Below are positions 45,301 through 53,323 of a DNA stretch of 64,000 bases, piece after piece. A program made the translations under genes and the position numbers. The notes under the pieces were generated by a model that did no database searches, was not told where the DNA came from, and saw only the letters and a program-made list of their open reading frames with translations. How positions within the stretch are numbered: position 1 is the first letter of the stretch; each line of letters opens with the position of its first letter. The stretch comes from Flavobacteriaceae bacterium NBU2977 (lineage in GTDB: Bacteria; Bacteroidota; Bacteroidia; Flavobacteriales; Flavobacteriaceae), in NCBI GenBank assembly GCA_019931105.1, contig JAIOUW010000001.1:620001-684000 (forward strand), in the 5' to 3' direction.

Positions 45301-45645
45301 GTGAAAAAGCTTCTATTACTAACGGTGCTGCTCTTGGGTTTACAGACCATCTCGGCCCAAAACAAAGATAATGGCGTTAACCCTGCCACCCAAGACATCA
45401 AGACCGAAAAAGTCAAGGTATTTCCGAATCCGGCCACGAACGTGGTGAACGTATTGGGACTATCTAATAGCTTGAAAGCCGATATCATTGTTTCCGATAT
45501 CTATGGAAACATAGTCTTGCAGCATCAGTGGCAAATCAAGAACCAAGCCTTGAACCTACCTATTTCCAATCTTGAACCCGGAATCTATATGATCTCCATC
45601 CGTTCTCAAGAACAGCACATCAAAACGAAGTTTTATAAGAACTAG
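45301..45645 (+). CDS. Tiny T9SS-exported protein, nearly only a sorting domain
   Basis: A 114-residue protein starting at GTG (45301); no in-frame ATG gives a better signal peptide. Residues 1-20 are a Sec signal (KKLLLLTVLLLGLQTISAQ). About 20 polar residues follow, and then a complete type IX sorting domain of about 75 residues: VKVFPNPATNVVNVLGL, IIVSDIYGNIVLQHQW, LPISNLEPGIYMISI and the basic end KTKFYKN. There is thus almost no cargo. It may be a genuine small surface protein, or the remnant of a larger one whose front was lost. No neighbour explains it. Confidence 0.8.
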   Translation: MKKLLLLTVLLLGLQTISAQNKDNGVNPATQDIKTEKVKVFPNPATNVVNVLGLSNSLKADIIVSDIYGNIVLQHQWQIKNQALNLPISNLEPGIYMISIRSQEQHIKTKFYKN

Positions 45646-45752
45646 CAATGTATTTTCTTAGTCAAATACAAAATTGTAACAGGGGGCTTTTCATGATCTA
45701 AAATGCTCAAATTTAAGCCATTGATATCTTAAAATTTGAATCTTTTTCAAGC

Positions 45753-45795
45753 AAAAAAAGCCCCCTATCGCAACTGCGATCGAGGGCCATTTTTC
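45753..45795. terminator. Terminator between the convergent T9SS mini-protein and lipocalin-like genes
   Basis: The stem GCCCCCTATCGC (45760-45771) with GCGATCGAGGGC (45776-45787) pairs at 10 of 12 positions around AACT. On the minus strand seven T follow, and on the plus strand five, so it can serve both genes. Confidence 0.8.
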
Positions 45796-45807
45796 TGATT
45801 TACTATT

Positions 45808-46305
45808 CTATTTTCTTACGAATAGCAGCTCTCCGCTCGCATTAAAATTGGGAATATCCAAATCTGCCGCATCAACACGCATTATATTACCTTCGATAGT
45901 CGCACTTATCATCTTGCTAGTTGAGTCTGTATCAACATATGTGATCACCTCACCATCATAGGTATACGTGCTTGTCTCAGTATCTACTTCGGTAGGACAT
46001 GGAACATCGAGACCGGTGCTGGTCGCATTTATTTCAAGATAATTGGCCGAACTCTCCAGGATCACACTTAAATCGGCATAGAACGTTAAAGAAAGAATAT
46101 AACAGTCCTTTGCCGTTAAGTGATTTAAGATATCCCTACCGAATTTGGCCTCATCACTGGCCGTTTCGTTGTCTATCTTCAATTCGGTCGCTTGCCAAGT
46201 GCCGACAATGGCCTCCTGACCTTGAGGACCTTGATCTTCCTTATCAGAAGAACATGAAAAAATAAGTGTGGATAAGGTCAACAGAGCAAAAATTGTACGT
46301 TTCAT
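45808..46305 (-). CDS. Lipocalin-like lipoprotein
   Basis: A 165-residue protein when started at the ATG at 46303-46305, which gives a clean lipoprotein signal (LSTLIFSC). A start 14 residues upstream would put charged residues before the signal and is unlikely. After the linker SSDKEDQGPQGQ comes a lipocalin-like pattern, IVGTWQATELKIDN, followed by beta strands and a pair of Cys (KDCYIL, VPCPTE) that may form a disulfide. DUF4923/lipocalin_4-type lipoproteins of Bacteroidetes look like this. The ligand is unknown. It lies downstream of the DUF5916 gene on the same strand (51-bp gap). Confidence 0.7.
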   Translation of the reverse strand: MKRTIFALLTLSTLIFSCSSDKEDQGPQGQEAIVGTWQATELKIDNETASDEAKFGRDILNHLTAKDCYILSLTFYADLSVILESSANYLEINATSTGLDVPCPTEVDTETSTYTYDGEVITYVDTDSTSKMISATIEGNIMRVDAADLDIPNFNASGELLFVRK

Positions 46306-46356
46306 GGTTCGTAATTTAGTTTTACGCTCATAAAACGCAGAAATCAACTTAATATT

Positions 46357-49008
46357 TTATAACACAAACCGGTAGGTAGCTTTCAAAAGAAAGATGTTCT
46401 GCGGTTTGCTATCACCAAAAATATTATCCCCAAGACTATTAAAAAGTCTGTCCATTGGATTGCCAGATCGGGATTGGTCCTGTGACCATACCAAGAATAC
46501 TTCTGATCCCGGGATATACTCCCAACGGACCACAAGATTCGACCTAAATTGAATGAAAGAAAAATCGGGATTATCAAATGTGAAATCAACATTGCCGTCC
46601 AGGTTTTCATCGACCGAATAAACATCATCGGCAAAAGCGATCTGATTTCCAGAATACAATGTTATGCGATCATCAAAAACTTTGGCCATGGGGTCTGTCA
46701 CTTGTTTAAATTCAGAATACCGCCCCCTTGAGATAAAGGGCTGCCCCCAATATTGAATGGTCAGGTTCGGGTTTATGGTATAGTTGATTCGCAAAGACAT
46801 GCTCAAGGTGCGCTGTTCGACCTTACCGTTCAGGTATCTTACTTCACCGGTCACATCGATATTATCAATGAATTGAAGCTTATCATTGTTAATGCTGTAC
46901 TCCGGAAATGCCGAAATGCGCAGCGCATTAAACGGTTGATATGAAAATCCTGCTTCGATATAGTAGGTTGCGTAGGAATTGTCAAGTGCCTTACCTCCTC
47001 GATGAAACATACTGTACCTTAACTTTTTTCGGTTATCGGTGTTGATACCGTTCCAAAAGCTAATGTCCGAAGACTGCCTTAACCTCGGGCCTCCACGAAG
47101 CGCAAAATTCGAATATTGGATCGGTTTATAGTTAAGGCCTAGATTGGTGAACCAGTTGTTTTTCCAGTTCTGCCAACTATTGGTATTGAACTGCAACATA
47201 TTGTGATTGCCCTCAAAATCCCAAGCACTCCAATGATTATAGTTAATACCGACTTTTCTGAAAATACTATCGGGTTTTAAAGTCTGGTAGCCGATCCAGG
47301 TATAGTGCCTTATATCATCTGCCCTGGTTTGAAACCCGATGTCGTTGATTTCGAGTTCAGGGGAACGCCAGGTGGCACCCGACTCGAATTTCCAGTGCCC
47401 ATTACCTATCTTACCGATCTGTACATTGCCCCCGGAGCCCGTCATCGATGTACGCTCGGGGTCGACCTCGACGTGATCGGCATCGACACGCTGAAACAAG
47501 TGCGCTATAGATTCTTGGGTATTTTGTATTGCTTCAGCACTTCCTTTGATATGGCTCCAAATAAGATTTCCGCCCAAATACCAGTCACGTTCGTTCCATT
47601 GATGCTTAAAATCAAACCCTCCGGAATATGCCGATTTATGGAGAAAATCGACATTTTCGGAAAGATTCTCGCGATTGGTAGCTGTAAACATTCCGCCAAT
47701 GAACGTATTTCTGTCGTTAAAATCTTTTTGAATTCGGCCCACAAAGTAATTGGTCAACGGTTCGACCAATTCTTCCCTGCGCAAACCCGTATTTTCTATG
47801 GTCGCATATTTTCTAGCGGTAACACTTTCCAATACTCCGATCGACCAGCCATCTTTAGTTTTTCCACTGAATTTGGCAGCACCCAAAATATTGGTATTCT
47901 CAGGCTGGTCAACGAATTCATCGCCGGTCGCGTTGGGATATCCTTGGGGACTTCGGCCAATTCTTCTTGAATAGAAGAGATTGTCGGATCCAAAGGTATT
48001 GCCTGCCTCAGAATTTGAAACGCTATAATCGAATATGTTTTTGTTCTCGACAAAGAAAGGTCGTTGTTCTCTGAAAAAAATCTGAAAACCGTCGAGGGCG
48101 ATAGCCGATGGATCTGCTTCTACCTGACCGAAATCAGGGTTTATGGTCAAATCTAAGGTCAGGTCATTCGTAATTCCGATTTTGGCGTCGAGGCCACCCG
48201 TCAGTTTACCATCGTTTCCGTCTCTAAAGGGATTACCCGTTTCGGCTTCATAGGTTTTTATACTTGCTACGGTATAGGGTTGTATCTCCAATTGTTTTTG
48301 AGGTTGCAAATTTAAAAGTCCATGTAGTTCTCCAAACTCGCTGACAAATCCTGGAGTGTCCGCCGGAAGCCTTTGCCAGACATGACGCTCCTCTTCCCTA
48401 AAATACCGTCGCATGACCTCTAGCCCCCAAGCCTGTTCGCCCGATTTTCCGAATTTCAGTTGGCTCAACGGAATTTTCATCTCGGCTGTCCATCCTTCCG
48501 AATCTATATTCGTTCTGGTATACCAGATCGGGTTCCAGCTTTCGTCTTCACTTCCCCCGTTATTCGATTCAAAGACATCTGATTTCACTCCCGCCGCAGA
48601 TACGATAAAGCCAAATGCAGTTCGCTTATCATGATAGCTGTCAATGAAAATTCCTATCCAATCGCCATCGAAACTATCCCTTCTTGAGAGACGTTTTACG
48701 ATTTTATCGGGTTCGTCATCAAAACACCTGATGGCGATATAGAGAAATTTAGGATCATAGATAATCTTGAATCGGGTCTGATGGCTAGGCGGTGTATTTT
48801 CATCGGGGCGGGTCTCGATAAAGTCGTTGCCCCACTCGACCGTGTTCCAAGATGGATCATTCAAAAGTCCATCGATTACGGGCGCGGGTTGATTGACAAT
48901 GGTCTTGGTCCGGTATATTCGTTTGGGTACTACAGAAGTGGAATCTTGTGCAAAGGTCGTAAATTTTACAAAACACAATGCCCAAGCTAATACAAGGCAG
49001 GTTCTCAT
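46357..49008 (-). CDS. DUF5916 protein with CBM9-like domain
   Basis: An 883-residue secreted protein. After a signal peptide (ending near TTFAQ) comes a CBM9-like sugar-binding fold (about 35-235): APVIDGLLNDPSWNTVEW, LYIAIRCFDDEPDKIVKRLS and AFGFIVSAAGVKSD. The large C-terminal DUF5916 part has alternating aromatic and polar strands (NFALRGGPRLRQSS, NPNLTIQYWGQPFISRGRY) and ends in ...LLKATYRFVL, like a beta barrel of the outer membrane. It probably sits in the outer membrane with the binding domain on one face. Its role in carbohydrate use is only a guess from the domain. Confidence 0.85.
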   Translation of the reverse strand: MRTCLVLAWALCFVKFTTFAQDSTSVVPKRIYRTKTIVNQPAPVIDGLLNDPSWNTVEWGNDFIETRPDENTPPSHQTRFKIIYDPKFLYIAIRCFDDEPDKIVKRLSRRDSFDGDWIGIFIDSYHDKRTAFGFIVSAAGVKSDVFESNNGGSEDESWNPIWYTRTNIDSEGWTAEMKIPLSQLKFGKSGEQAWGLEVMRRYFREEERHVWQRLPADTPGFVSEFGELHGLLNLQPQKQLEIQPYTVASIKTYEAETGNPFRDGNDGKLTGGLDAKIGITNDLTLDLTINPDFGQVEADPSAIALDGFQIFFREQRPFFVENKNIFDYSVSNSEAGNTFGSDNLFYSRRIGRSPQGYPNATGDEFVDQPENTNILGAAKFSGKTKDGWSIGVLESVTARKYATIENTGLRREELVEPLTNYFVGRIQKDFNDRNTFIGGMFTATNRENLSENVDFLHKSAYSGGFDFKHQWNERDWYLGGNLIWSHIKGSAEAIQNTQESIAHLFQRVDADHVEVDPERTSMTGSGGNVQIGKIGNGHWKFESGATWRSPELEINDIGFQTRADDIRHYTWIGYQTLKPDSIFRKVGINYNHWSAWDFEGNHNMLQFNTNSWQNWKNNWFTNLGLNYKPIQYSNFALRGGPRLRQSSDISFWNGINTDNRKKLRYSMFHRGGKALDNSYATYYIEAGFSYQPFNALRISAFPEYSINNDKLQFIDNIDVTGEVRYLNGKVEQRTLSMSLRINYTINPNLTIQYWGQPFISRGRYSEFKQVTDPMAKVFDDRITLYSGNQIAFADDVYSVDENLDGNVDFTFDNPDFSFIQFRSNLVVRWEYIPGSEVFLVWSQDQSRSGNPMDRLFNSLGDNIFGDSKPQNIFLLKATYRFVL

Positions 49009-49187
49009 GGGTGATTTTTTGATCGATGTAACTTAAAGACTCGCCAAACTACAAGGAGTTACAACACATCTTCCTTTTTAAGATTTTTTTAACAATGACA
49101 ATATAAACACTGATGCGGTCAATTGAGCGCTTAGCATGGGAACGGTCAAAAAGGGAGAAAAAATGAAAAAATAATCAGAAACCTGCA

Positions 49188-49218
49188 TTTGTATTTCAAG
49201 TAATTTAATGTACATTTG
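49188..49218 (+). promoter_or_regulatory. Promoter of the rplM-rpsI operon
   Basis: TTTG (49188-49191), a 19-bp spacer and TACATTTG (49211-49218) fit the Bacteroidetes consensus exactly. Transcription would start near 49224, giving a leader of about 40 nt before the GTG of rplM. Confidence 0.82.
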
Positions 49219-49265
49219 CAGCCCATTTCTGGGGATTGAAGTGTTTAATATATAAAAACAGTAGT

Positions 49266-49721
49266 GTGGACACATTAAGTTATAAGACCATTTCGGCCAA
49301 TAGAAAGACCATTGACAAGCAGTGGTTATTGGTAGATGCAGAAGGAGAAACACTTGGACGTCTTGCCTCTAAAGTCGCAAAAATGCTTAGGGGAAAGCAC
49401 AAGCCAAATTTTACGCCGCACACTGACTGTGGGGATAACGTGGTCATTATCAATGCCGAAAAAATAACAATGTCTGGCAACAAATGGGAGTCGAAAAATT
49501 ACTTGCGTTATACGGGGTATCCCGGCGGGCAACGATCGACTTCTGTCATTGAGGTATTGCAAAAGCATCCTGAACGCATTATCGAAAGAGCGGTAAAGGG
49601 AATGTTACCCAAAAATAGATTGGGTGCCGAGCTTTTCAGAAACCTAAAAGTTTATGCAGGCACCGAACATGGTCAAGAAGCACAAAAACCGACTGTAGTC
49701 AACCTAAAAGAGTTTAAGTAA
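49266..49721 (+). CDS. rplM: Ribosomal protein L13
   Basis: A 151-residue 50S protein if started at the GTG at 49266, giving (V/M)DTLSYKTISAN, which matches the N-terminus usual in this group. An ATG at 49236 would add ten residues unlike the family and lies close behind the promoter. Typical motifs are WLLVDAEGETLGRLASKVA, CGDNVVIINAEKI, YLRYTGYPGGQ and GMLPKNRLGAELFRNLKVY. The stop overlaps the rpsI start by one base (TAATG), so the two are translationally linked. Confidence 0.96.
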   Translation: MDTLSYKTISANRKTIDKQWLLVDAEGETLGRLASKVAKMLRGKHKPNFTPHTDCGDNVVIINAEKITMSGNKWESKNYLRYTGYPGGQRSTSVIEVLQKHPERIIERAVKGMLPKNRLGAELFRNLKVYAGTEHGQEAQKPTVVNLKEFK

Positions 49722-50107
49722 TGGAAACGATTCACAAAATAGGAAGAAGAAAAACGGCGGTTGCCAGAGTATATGTTTCGGAAGGCAAGGGAAATATCAC
49801 GGTCAACCAACGAGACCTCAATGACTATTTCACTACGGCGACACTTCAATACAAGGTAAAGCAGCCTTTCGCCCTAACAGGCACCGAAGACAATTATGAT
49901 GTTAAGGTCAATGTCTACGGTGGTGGAATTACCGGACAGGCAGAGGCCATTCGTTTGGCGTTGTCACGGGCAATGTGTGAAATCGACGACGAGAACAGGG
50001 CAACTTTAAAACCAGAGGGACTTTTGACAAGGGATCCCAGAATGGTAGAGCGTAAGAAATTCGGTCAGAAGAAAGCCCGTAAGAAATTCCAGTTCTCGAA
50101 ACGATAA
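49721..50107 (+). CDS. rpsI: Ribosomal protein S9
   Basis: A 128-residue 30S protein of standard length. Diagnostic parts are IGRRKTAVARVYV, the GGGITGQAEAIRLALSRAM motif, and the basic C-terminus KKFGQKKARKKFQFSKR, whose last residue (Arg) contacts P-site tRNA. It is the second gene of rplM-rpsI and overlaps rplM by one base. Confidence 0.97.
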   Translation: METIHKIGRRKTAVARVYVSEGKGNITVNQRDLNDYFTTATLQYKVKQPFALTGTEDNYDVKVNVYGGGITGQAEAIRLALSRAMCEIDDENRATLKPEGLLTRDPRMVERKKFGQKKARKKFQFSKR

Positions 50108-50120
50108 ATTGTACAACAGA

Positions 50121-50145
50121 CCATCCGCCTTTGGCGGATGTTTCG
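50121..50145 (+). terminator. Hairpin after rpsI
   Basis: A perfect stem CATCCGCC/GGCGGATG (50121-50128 with 50132-50139) with a TTT loop is followed by only a weak T tract (TTTCGATTATATTTTATT). It may be a leaky terminator that lets rpsB-tsf share the transcript. Confidence 0.5.
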
Positions 50146-50177
50146 ATTATATTTTATTAACAAGTTCATTGAAAGTT

Positions 50178-50290
50178 TTCCGTCCGAGGCGGAAGCAATT
50201 AAAAATCCTTAGGCCATTTCAATTCAACATGGCCAAGGTAAATTAGTTTAGCATCTAAATGTTGAAGGCTTCCCATTTACTATTATGGGA
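50178..50290 (+). promoter_or_regulatory. Run of small hairpins in the rpsB leader
   Basis: Hairpins follow one another: TTCCG/CGGAA (50178-50194), GGCCAT/ATGGCC (50212-50234), TTTAG/CTAAA (50247-50259) and TCCCAT/ATGGGA (50271-50290). They end 48 bp before the rpsB ATG. No promoter consensus is seen in this gap. A structured leader for control by S2 is possible. Confidence 0.4.
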
Positions 50291-50337
50291 TACCACTTCG
50301 GCATTGCTAATTCAAAAGAACGTAAACTAAATTAAAA

Positions 50338-51504
50338 ATGGCTAAAAAAGTCGAAGTAAAAGATTTATTGGAAGCAGGTGTGCATTTTGGCCACCTAACG
50401 CGAAAGTGGAACCCTAATATGGCGCCCTACATCTACATGGAGCGAAACGGGATTCACGTAATCAACCTTTACAAAACAGTTGCAAAAATGGAGGAGGCCA
50501 ATGAGGCCCTCAAAAAAATTGCAGCTTCAGGGCGAAAAATTCTTTTCGTTGCCACCAAAAAACAGGCTAAAGACATAGTGGCCGAAAAAGTGGCGAACGT
50601 AAACATGCCTTACATTACCGAAAGATGGCCGGGCGGAATGTTGACCAATTTCGTTACTATCAGAAAGGCGGTCAAGAAAATGGCATCCATCGACCGTATG
50701 AAAAAAGACGGCACTTTTCTGACCCTATCTAAAAAAGAGCGGTTACAGGTGGATCGTCTGCGTGCCAAATTGGAAAAGAACCTTGGTTCAATATCTGAAA
50801 TGACACGTTTACCAGGAGCATTGTTCGTCGTTGATACAATGCGCGAGCATATTGCCGTAAAGGAAGCCCAAAAATTGAACATTCCGATTTTTGCGATGGT
50901 CGATACCAATAGTGATCCCCGTGACGTCGATTTTTTAATCCCTTCCAATGACGATGCTTCCAAATCGATAGACATCATCATGACACAGGTAACCAATGCG
51001 ATAGCGGAAGGTTTGGCCGAACGTAAATCAGAAAAGCAGTCAAAAGACGAAGGAGATGCTGAAGATGTGGAAGAAACAACAAATACGGTTGTAGACGACA
51101 TGGAAGATGAGACCCTTGACGAAAAAGTGCCTAAGGTAAAAATTGAAAAGCCAGCAGTGGCCAAATTCAAGAAGGACGTTGAAGAGCCGAATGAAGAAAA
51201 GGCCGAAAAGGTAGAGGCTCCCAAAAAATCGAAGGCAAAAGCGGATAAAGGTGACGACGACCTTACAAAAATAGAAGGGGTGGGGCCTAAAGCGGCTGAA
51301 GCCCTTATCAACGCAGGTTTGGATACTTTTGAAAAGGTCTCCAAAGCCGAGCCGTACGCAATAAAGGAAATCTTGACCGAAGCAAGTTCGAGAATGGCGC
51401 ATCTTGACCCGACTTCATGGCCAAAGCAAGCTAAAATGGCGGCAGATGGTAAATGGGACGAACTTAAAGAATGGCAAGATCAGGTCAAAGGTGGCGTAGA
51501 GTAA
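50338..51504 (+). CDS. rpsB: Ribosomal protein S2 with long C-terminal helix-hairpin-helix extension
   Basis: A 388-residue protein. The first about 225 residues are a normal S2: LLEAGVHFGHLTRKWNPNM, PYITERWPGGMLTNF and DTNSDPRDVDFLIPSNDDA. S2 proteins usually end near 230-260. Here an acidic, Lys/Glu-rich linker (226-300) follows, then a helix-hairpin-helix domain from about 305: DDLTKIEGVGPKAAEALINA, TFEKVSKA and WPKQAKMAADGKWDELKEW. The same type of tail is on ActC. It may contact rRNA, but that is untested. The gene is followed by tsf, as in most bacteria. Confidence 0.96.
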   Translation: MAKKVEVKDLLEAGVHFGHLTRKWNPNMAPYIYMERNGIHVINLYKTVAKMEEANEALKKIAASGRKILFVATKKQAKDIVAEKVANVNMPYITERWPGGMLTNFVTIRKAVKKMASIDRMKKDGTFLTLSKKERLQVDRLRAKLEKNLGSISEMTRLPGALFVVDTMREHIAVKEAQKLNIPIFAMVDTNSDPRDVDFLIPSNDDASKSIDIIMTQVTNAIAEGLAERKSEKQSKDEGDAEDVEETTNTVVDDMEDETLDEKVPKVKIEKPAVAKFKKDVEEPNEEKAEKVEAPKKSKAKADKGDDDLTKIEGVGPKAAEALINAGLDTFEKVSKAEPYAIKEILTEASSRMAHLDPTSWPKQAKMAADGKWDELKEWQDQVKGGVE

Positions 51505-51576
51505 GTTAGCACAGATAAAAAAATATTCAAAAAGACTTCCCGTCAGTCAGGGAATGACAACTAAAGAATTCGAATT

Positions 51577-52401
51577 ATGGTAAAAATTACCGCAGCAGAC
51601 GTAAATAAATTAAGAAAGACCACAGGAGCAGGCATGATGGATTGTAAAAATGCCCTGGTCGAAGCCGAAGGAGATTTTGACAAAGCGATTGAAATACTTC
51701 GTAAAAAAGGACAAAAAGTAGCCGCAAAGAGGGCCGATAGAGATTCTTCGGAAGGTGCGGCCATCGCGAAGGTCAATACTGAAAATACTGAAGGTGTAAT
51801 CATCTCATTGAATTGTGAGACCGATTTCGTAGCAAAAAACGAGACATTTGTAACCTTGGCAAACGAATTGGCCGAATTGGCATTGGGCCACGACAACAAA
51901 GACTCGTTCTTGGCCGCCGATTATAATGGCATCTCCGTTCAAGAAAAGTTGACCGAGCAAACGGGTGTCATCGGCGAAAAGATAGAGATTGGCGGGTTTG
52001 CCAAGCTAAGTGCGCCTTTTGTTGGTTCTTATATTCATGCGGGCAATAAAATTGCTACTTTGGTAGGCCTTTCAGCTGCCGTTGAAGGTGCTGCCGTTGC
52101 CGCCAAAGATGTGGCCATGCAGGCCGCTGCAATGAATCCTGTTGCCCTGAACGAAGAAGGTGTTGACCAATCGATTATCGATAAGGAAATCGAAATCGCC
52201 AAAGATCAATTGCGCCAGGAAGGAAAACCGGAAGCCATGTTGGACAATATAGCAAAAGGTAAATTAAAGCGTTTCTTTAAAGACAATACTTTGGTAAACC
52301 AAGATTTCATTAAAGACAGCAAACAAAGTGTTGCCCAGTATGTAAAATCGGTAAATGCCGATCTGGAAGTTACAGGATTTGAGCGTGTGGCTTTAGGATA
52401 A
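51577..52401 (+). CDS. tsf: Elongation factor Ts
   Basis: A 274-residue guanine-nucleotide exchange factor for EF-Tu. The N-terminal UBA-like domain has LRKTTGAGMMDCKNALVEA, and the core starts with the highly conserved NCETDFVAKNETF. The rest, with VALNEEGVDQSIIDKE and the DNIAKGKLKRFFKD signature, agrees with the family. It is 72 bp after rpsB and ends at a strong terminator. Confidence 0.97.
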   Translation: MVKITAADVNKLRKTTGAGMMDCKNALVEAEGDFDKAIEILRKKGQKVAAKRADRDSSEGAAIAKVNTENTEGVIISLNCETDFVAKNETFVTLANELAELALGHDNKDSFLAADYNGISVQEKLTEQTGVIGEKIEIGGFAKLSAPFVGSYIHAGNKIATLVGLSAAVEGAAVAAKDVAMQAAAMNPVALNEEGVDQSIIDKEIEIAKDQLRQEGKPEAMLDNIAKGKLKRFFKDNTLVNQDFIKDSKQSVAQYVKSVNADLEVTGFERVALG

Positions 52402-52423
52402 ATCTTTAGATCATACCAAAAAC

Positions 52424-52454
52424 AAAAAGCCCCGGCCAATGGCCGGGGCTTTTT
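52424..52454. terminator. Bidirectional terminator after tsf
   Basis: A perfect 14-pair stem AAAAAGCCCCGGCC/GGCCGGGGCTTTTT (52424-52437 with 52441-52454) around AAT separates tsf from the convergent DUF4097 operon. Confidence 0.93.
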
Positions 52455-52480
52455 GTTCTATCGGAACTTCGATTTTATTT

Positions 52481-53284
52481 TTACCGGAAGATAATATAAC
52501 CGTTAAAGGTCTTAAAAAGCATTTCAGGTCCTCCACCATTGATGCTTCCATTGACCCATTGTTCGATTTTGACCTTGTATTTTCCCCCGGAATTATTTTT
52601 ATCGACTACAGGCTTTTGCTTATCCAAGGCCATGTCAAAATCGGTGAAGATATCGCCCATTTCCGATTTCAGCTTTAAATCGGCTTTTGTTGTACTTGGA
52701 AACGTAACCTCCAAATCACCGTTCATACTACTAAAAGCCATACTCGCCCCACTGTTGACCGATATAAAATTCACTTTGATATCACCGTTGACCGTATCTG
52801 CAGAAACGGATCCGCTTACGTCTTCAACCGTTATCTCCCCATTGACATTGCTGATCTCGAACTCGCCCTTAACGCCATGTACCGTAATGTTTCCTTTGTT
52901 TACCGTACCTAATTTCAGAGAAAAATTCACGGGTACTTTGATTTCAAGATTTGTGGGCTTGTTCCATTGTTCATTGATGATCTGCACCGTATTGTTTTTT
53001 TCCTCGGCACTTATTTTCATGGAACTGTTTTCGATTCGCTTAAGTCCGTCTTTTTCCTTTTTGTCCTTTCGGCGGTTGTCATTTCCAAAGGAAGCCTTGA
53101 CGATTACTTCGGCACCCTCATAGGCCATTACGTCGATAGATCCCGCCAATTGTTCGACAATCAACTTACCAGAACTACCAGGATTGCTCAAAGGTACCGT
53201 GAACAGTTCGACACTATCTTCTTGGGCATTTAAAATCAGGGGTACCCAAAGCAATGCAATAAAAACTATCTTTATTTTCTTCAT
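52481..53284 (-). CDS. Secreted DUF4097-type protein, second copy
   Basis: A 267-residue protein when started at the ATG at 53282-53284 (signal MKKIKIVFIALLWVPLILNA). A longer frame adds 13 hydrophilic residues and is unlikely. The mature part is a repetitive beta structure with the turn pattern of DUF4097/DUF2807: NKGNITVHGVKGEFEISNVN, GEITVEDVSGSVSADTVNG, GDIKVNFISVNSGASMAF. It is the last gene of a run starting with an ECF sigma factor and resembles its upstream neighbour in pattern. Function unknown; envelope location likely. It ends just before a bidirectional terminator. Confidence 0.8.
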   Translation of the reverse strand: MKKIKIVFIALLWVPLILNAQEDSVELFTVPLSNPGSSGKLIVEQLAGSIDVMAYEGAEVIVKASFGNDNRRKDKKEKDGLKRIENSSMKISAEEKNNTVQIINEQWNKPTNLEIKVPVNFSLKLGTVNKGNITVHGVKGEFEISNVNGEITVEDVSGSVSADTVNGDIKVNFISVNSGASMAFSSMNGDLEVTFPSTTKADLKLKSEMGDIFTDFDMALDKQKPVVDKNNSGGKYKVKIEQWVNGSINGGGPEMLFKTFNGYIIFR

Positions 53285-53323
53285 GATATCGTATTTTAAA
53301 TTCTCTTGTCTTATTGAACTCAT

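Noticed and set aside
46306-46347. Upstream start for the lipocalin-like gene (14 extra residues)
   Set aside because: It would put a charged stretch in front of the lipoprotein signal.
47305-47970. 221-residue plus-strand frame opposite the DUF5916 gene
   Set aside because: No signal, no motif; DUF5916 protein is convincing on the other strand.
50610-51344. 244-residue minus-strand frame opposite rpsB
   Set aside because: Shadow of S2; composition is low-complexity Ser/Phe caused by the Lys/Glu codons of the real gene.
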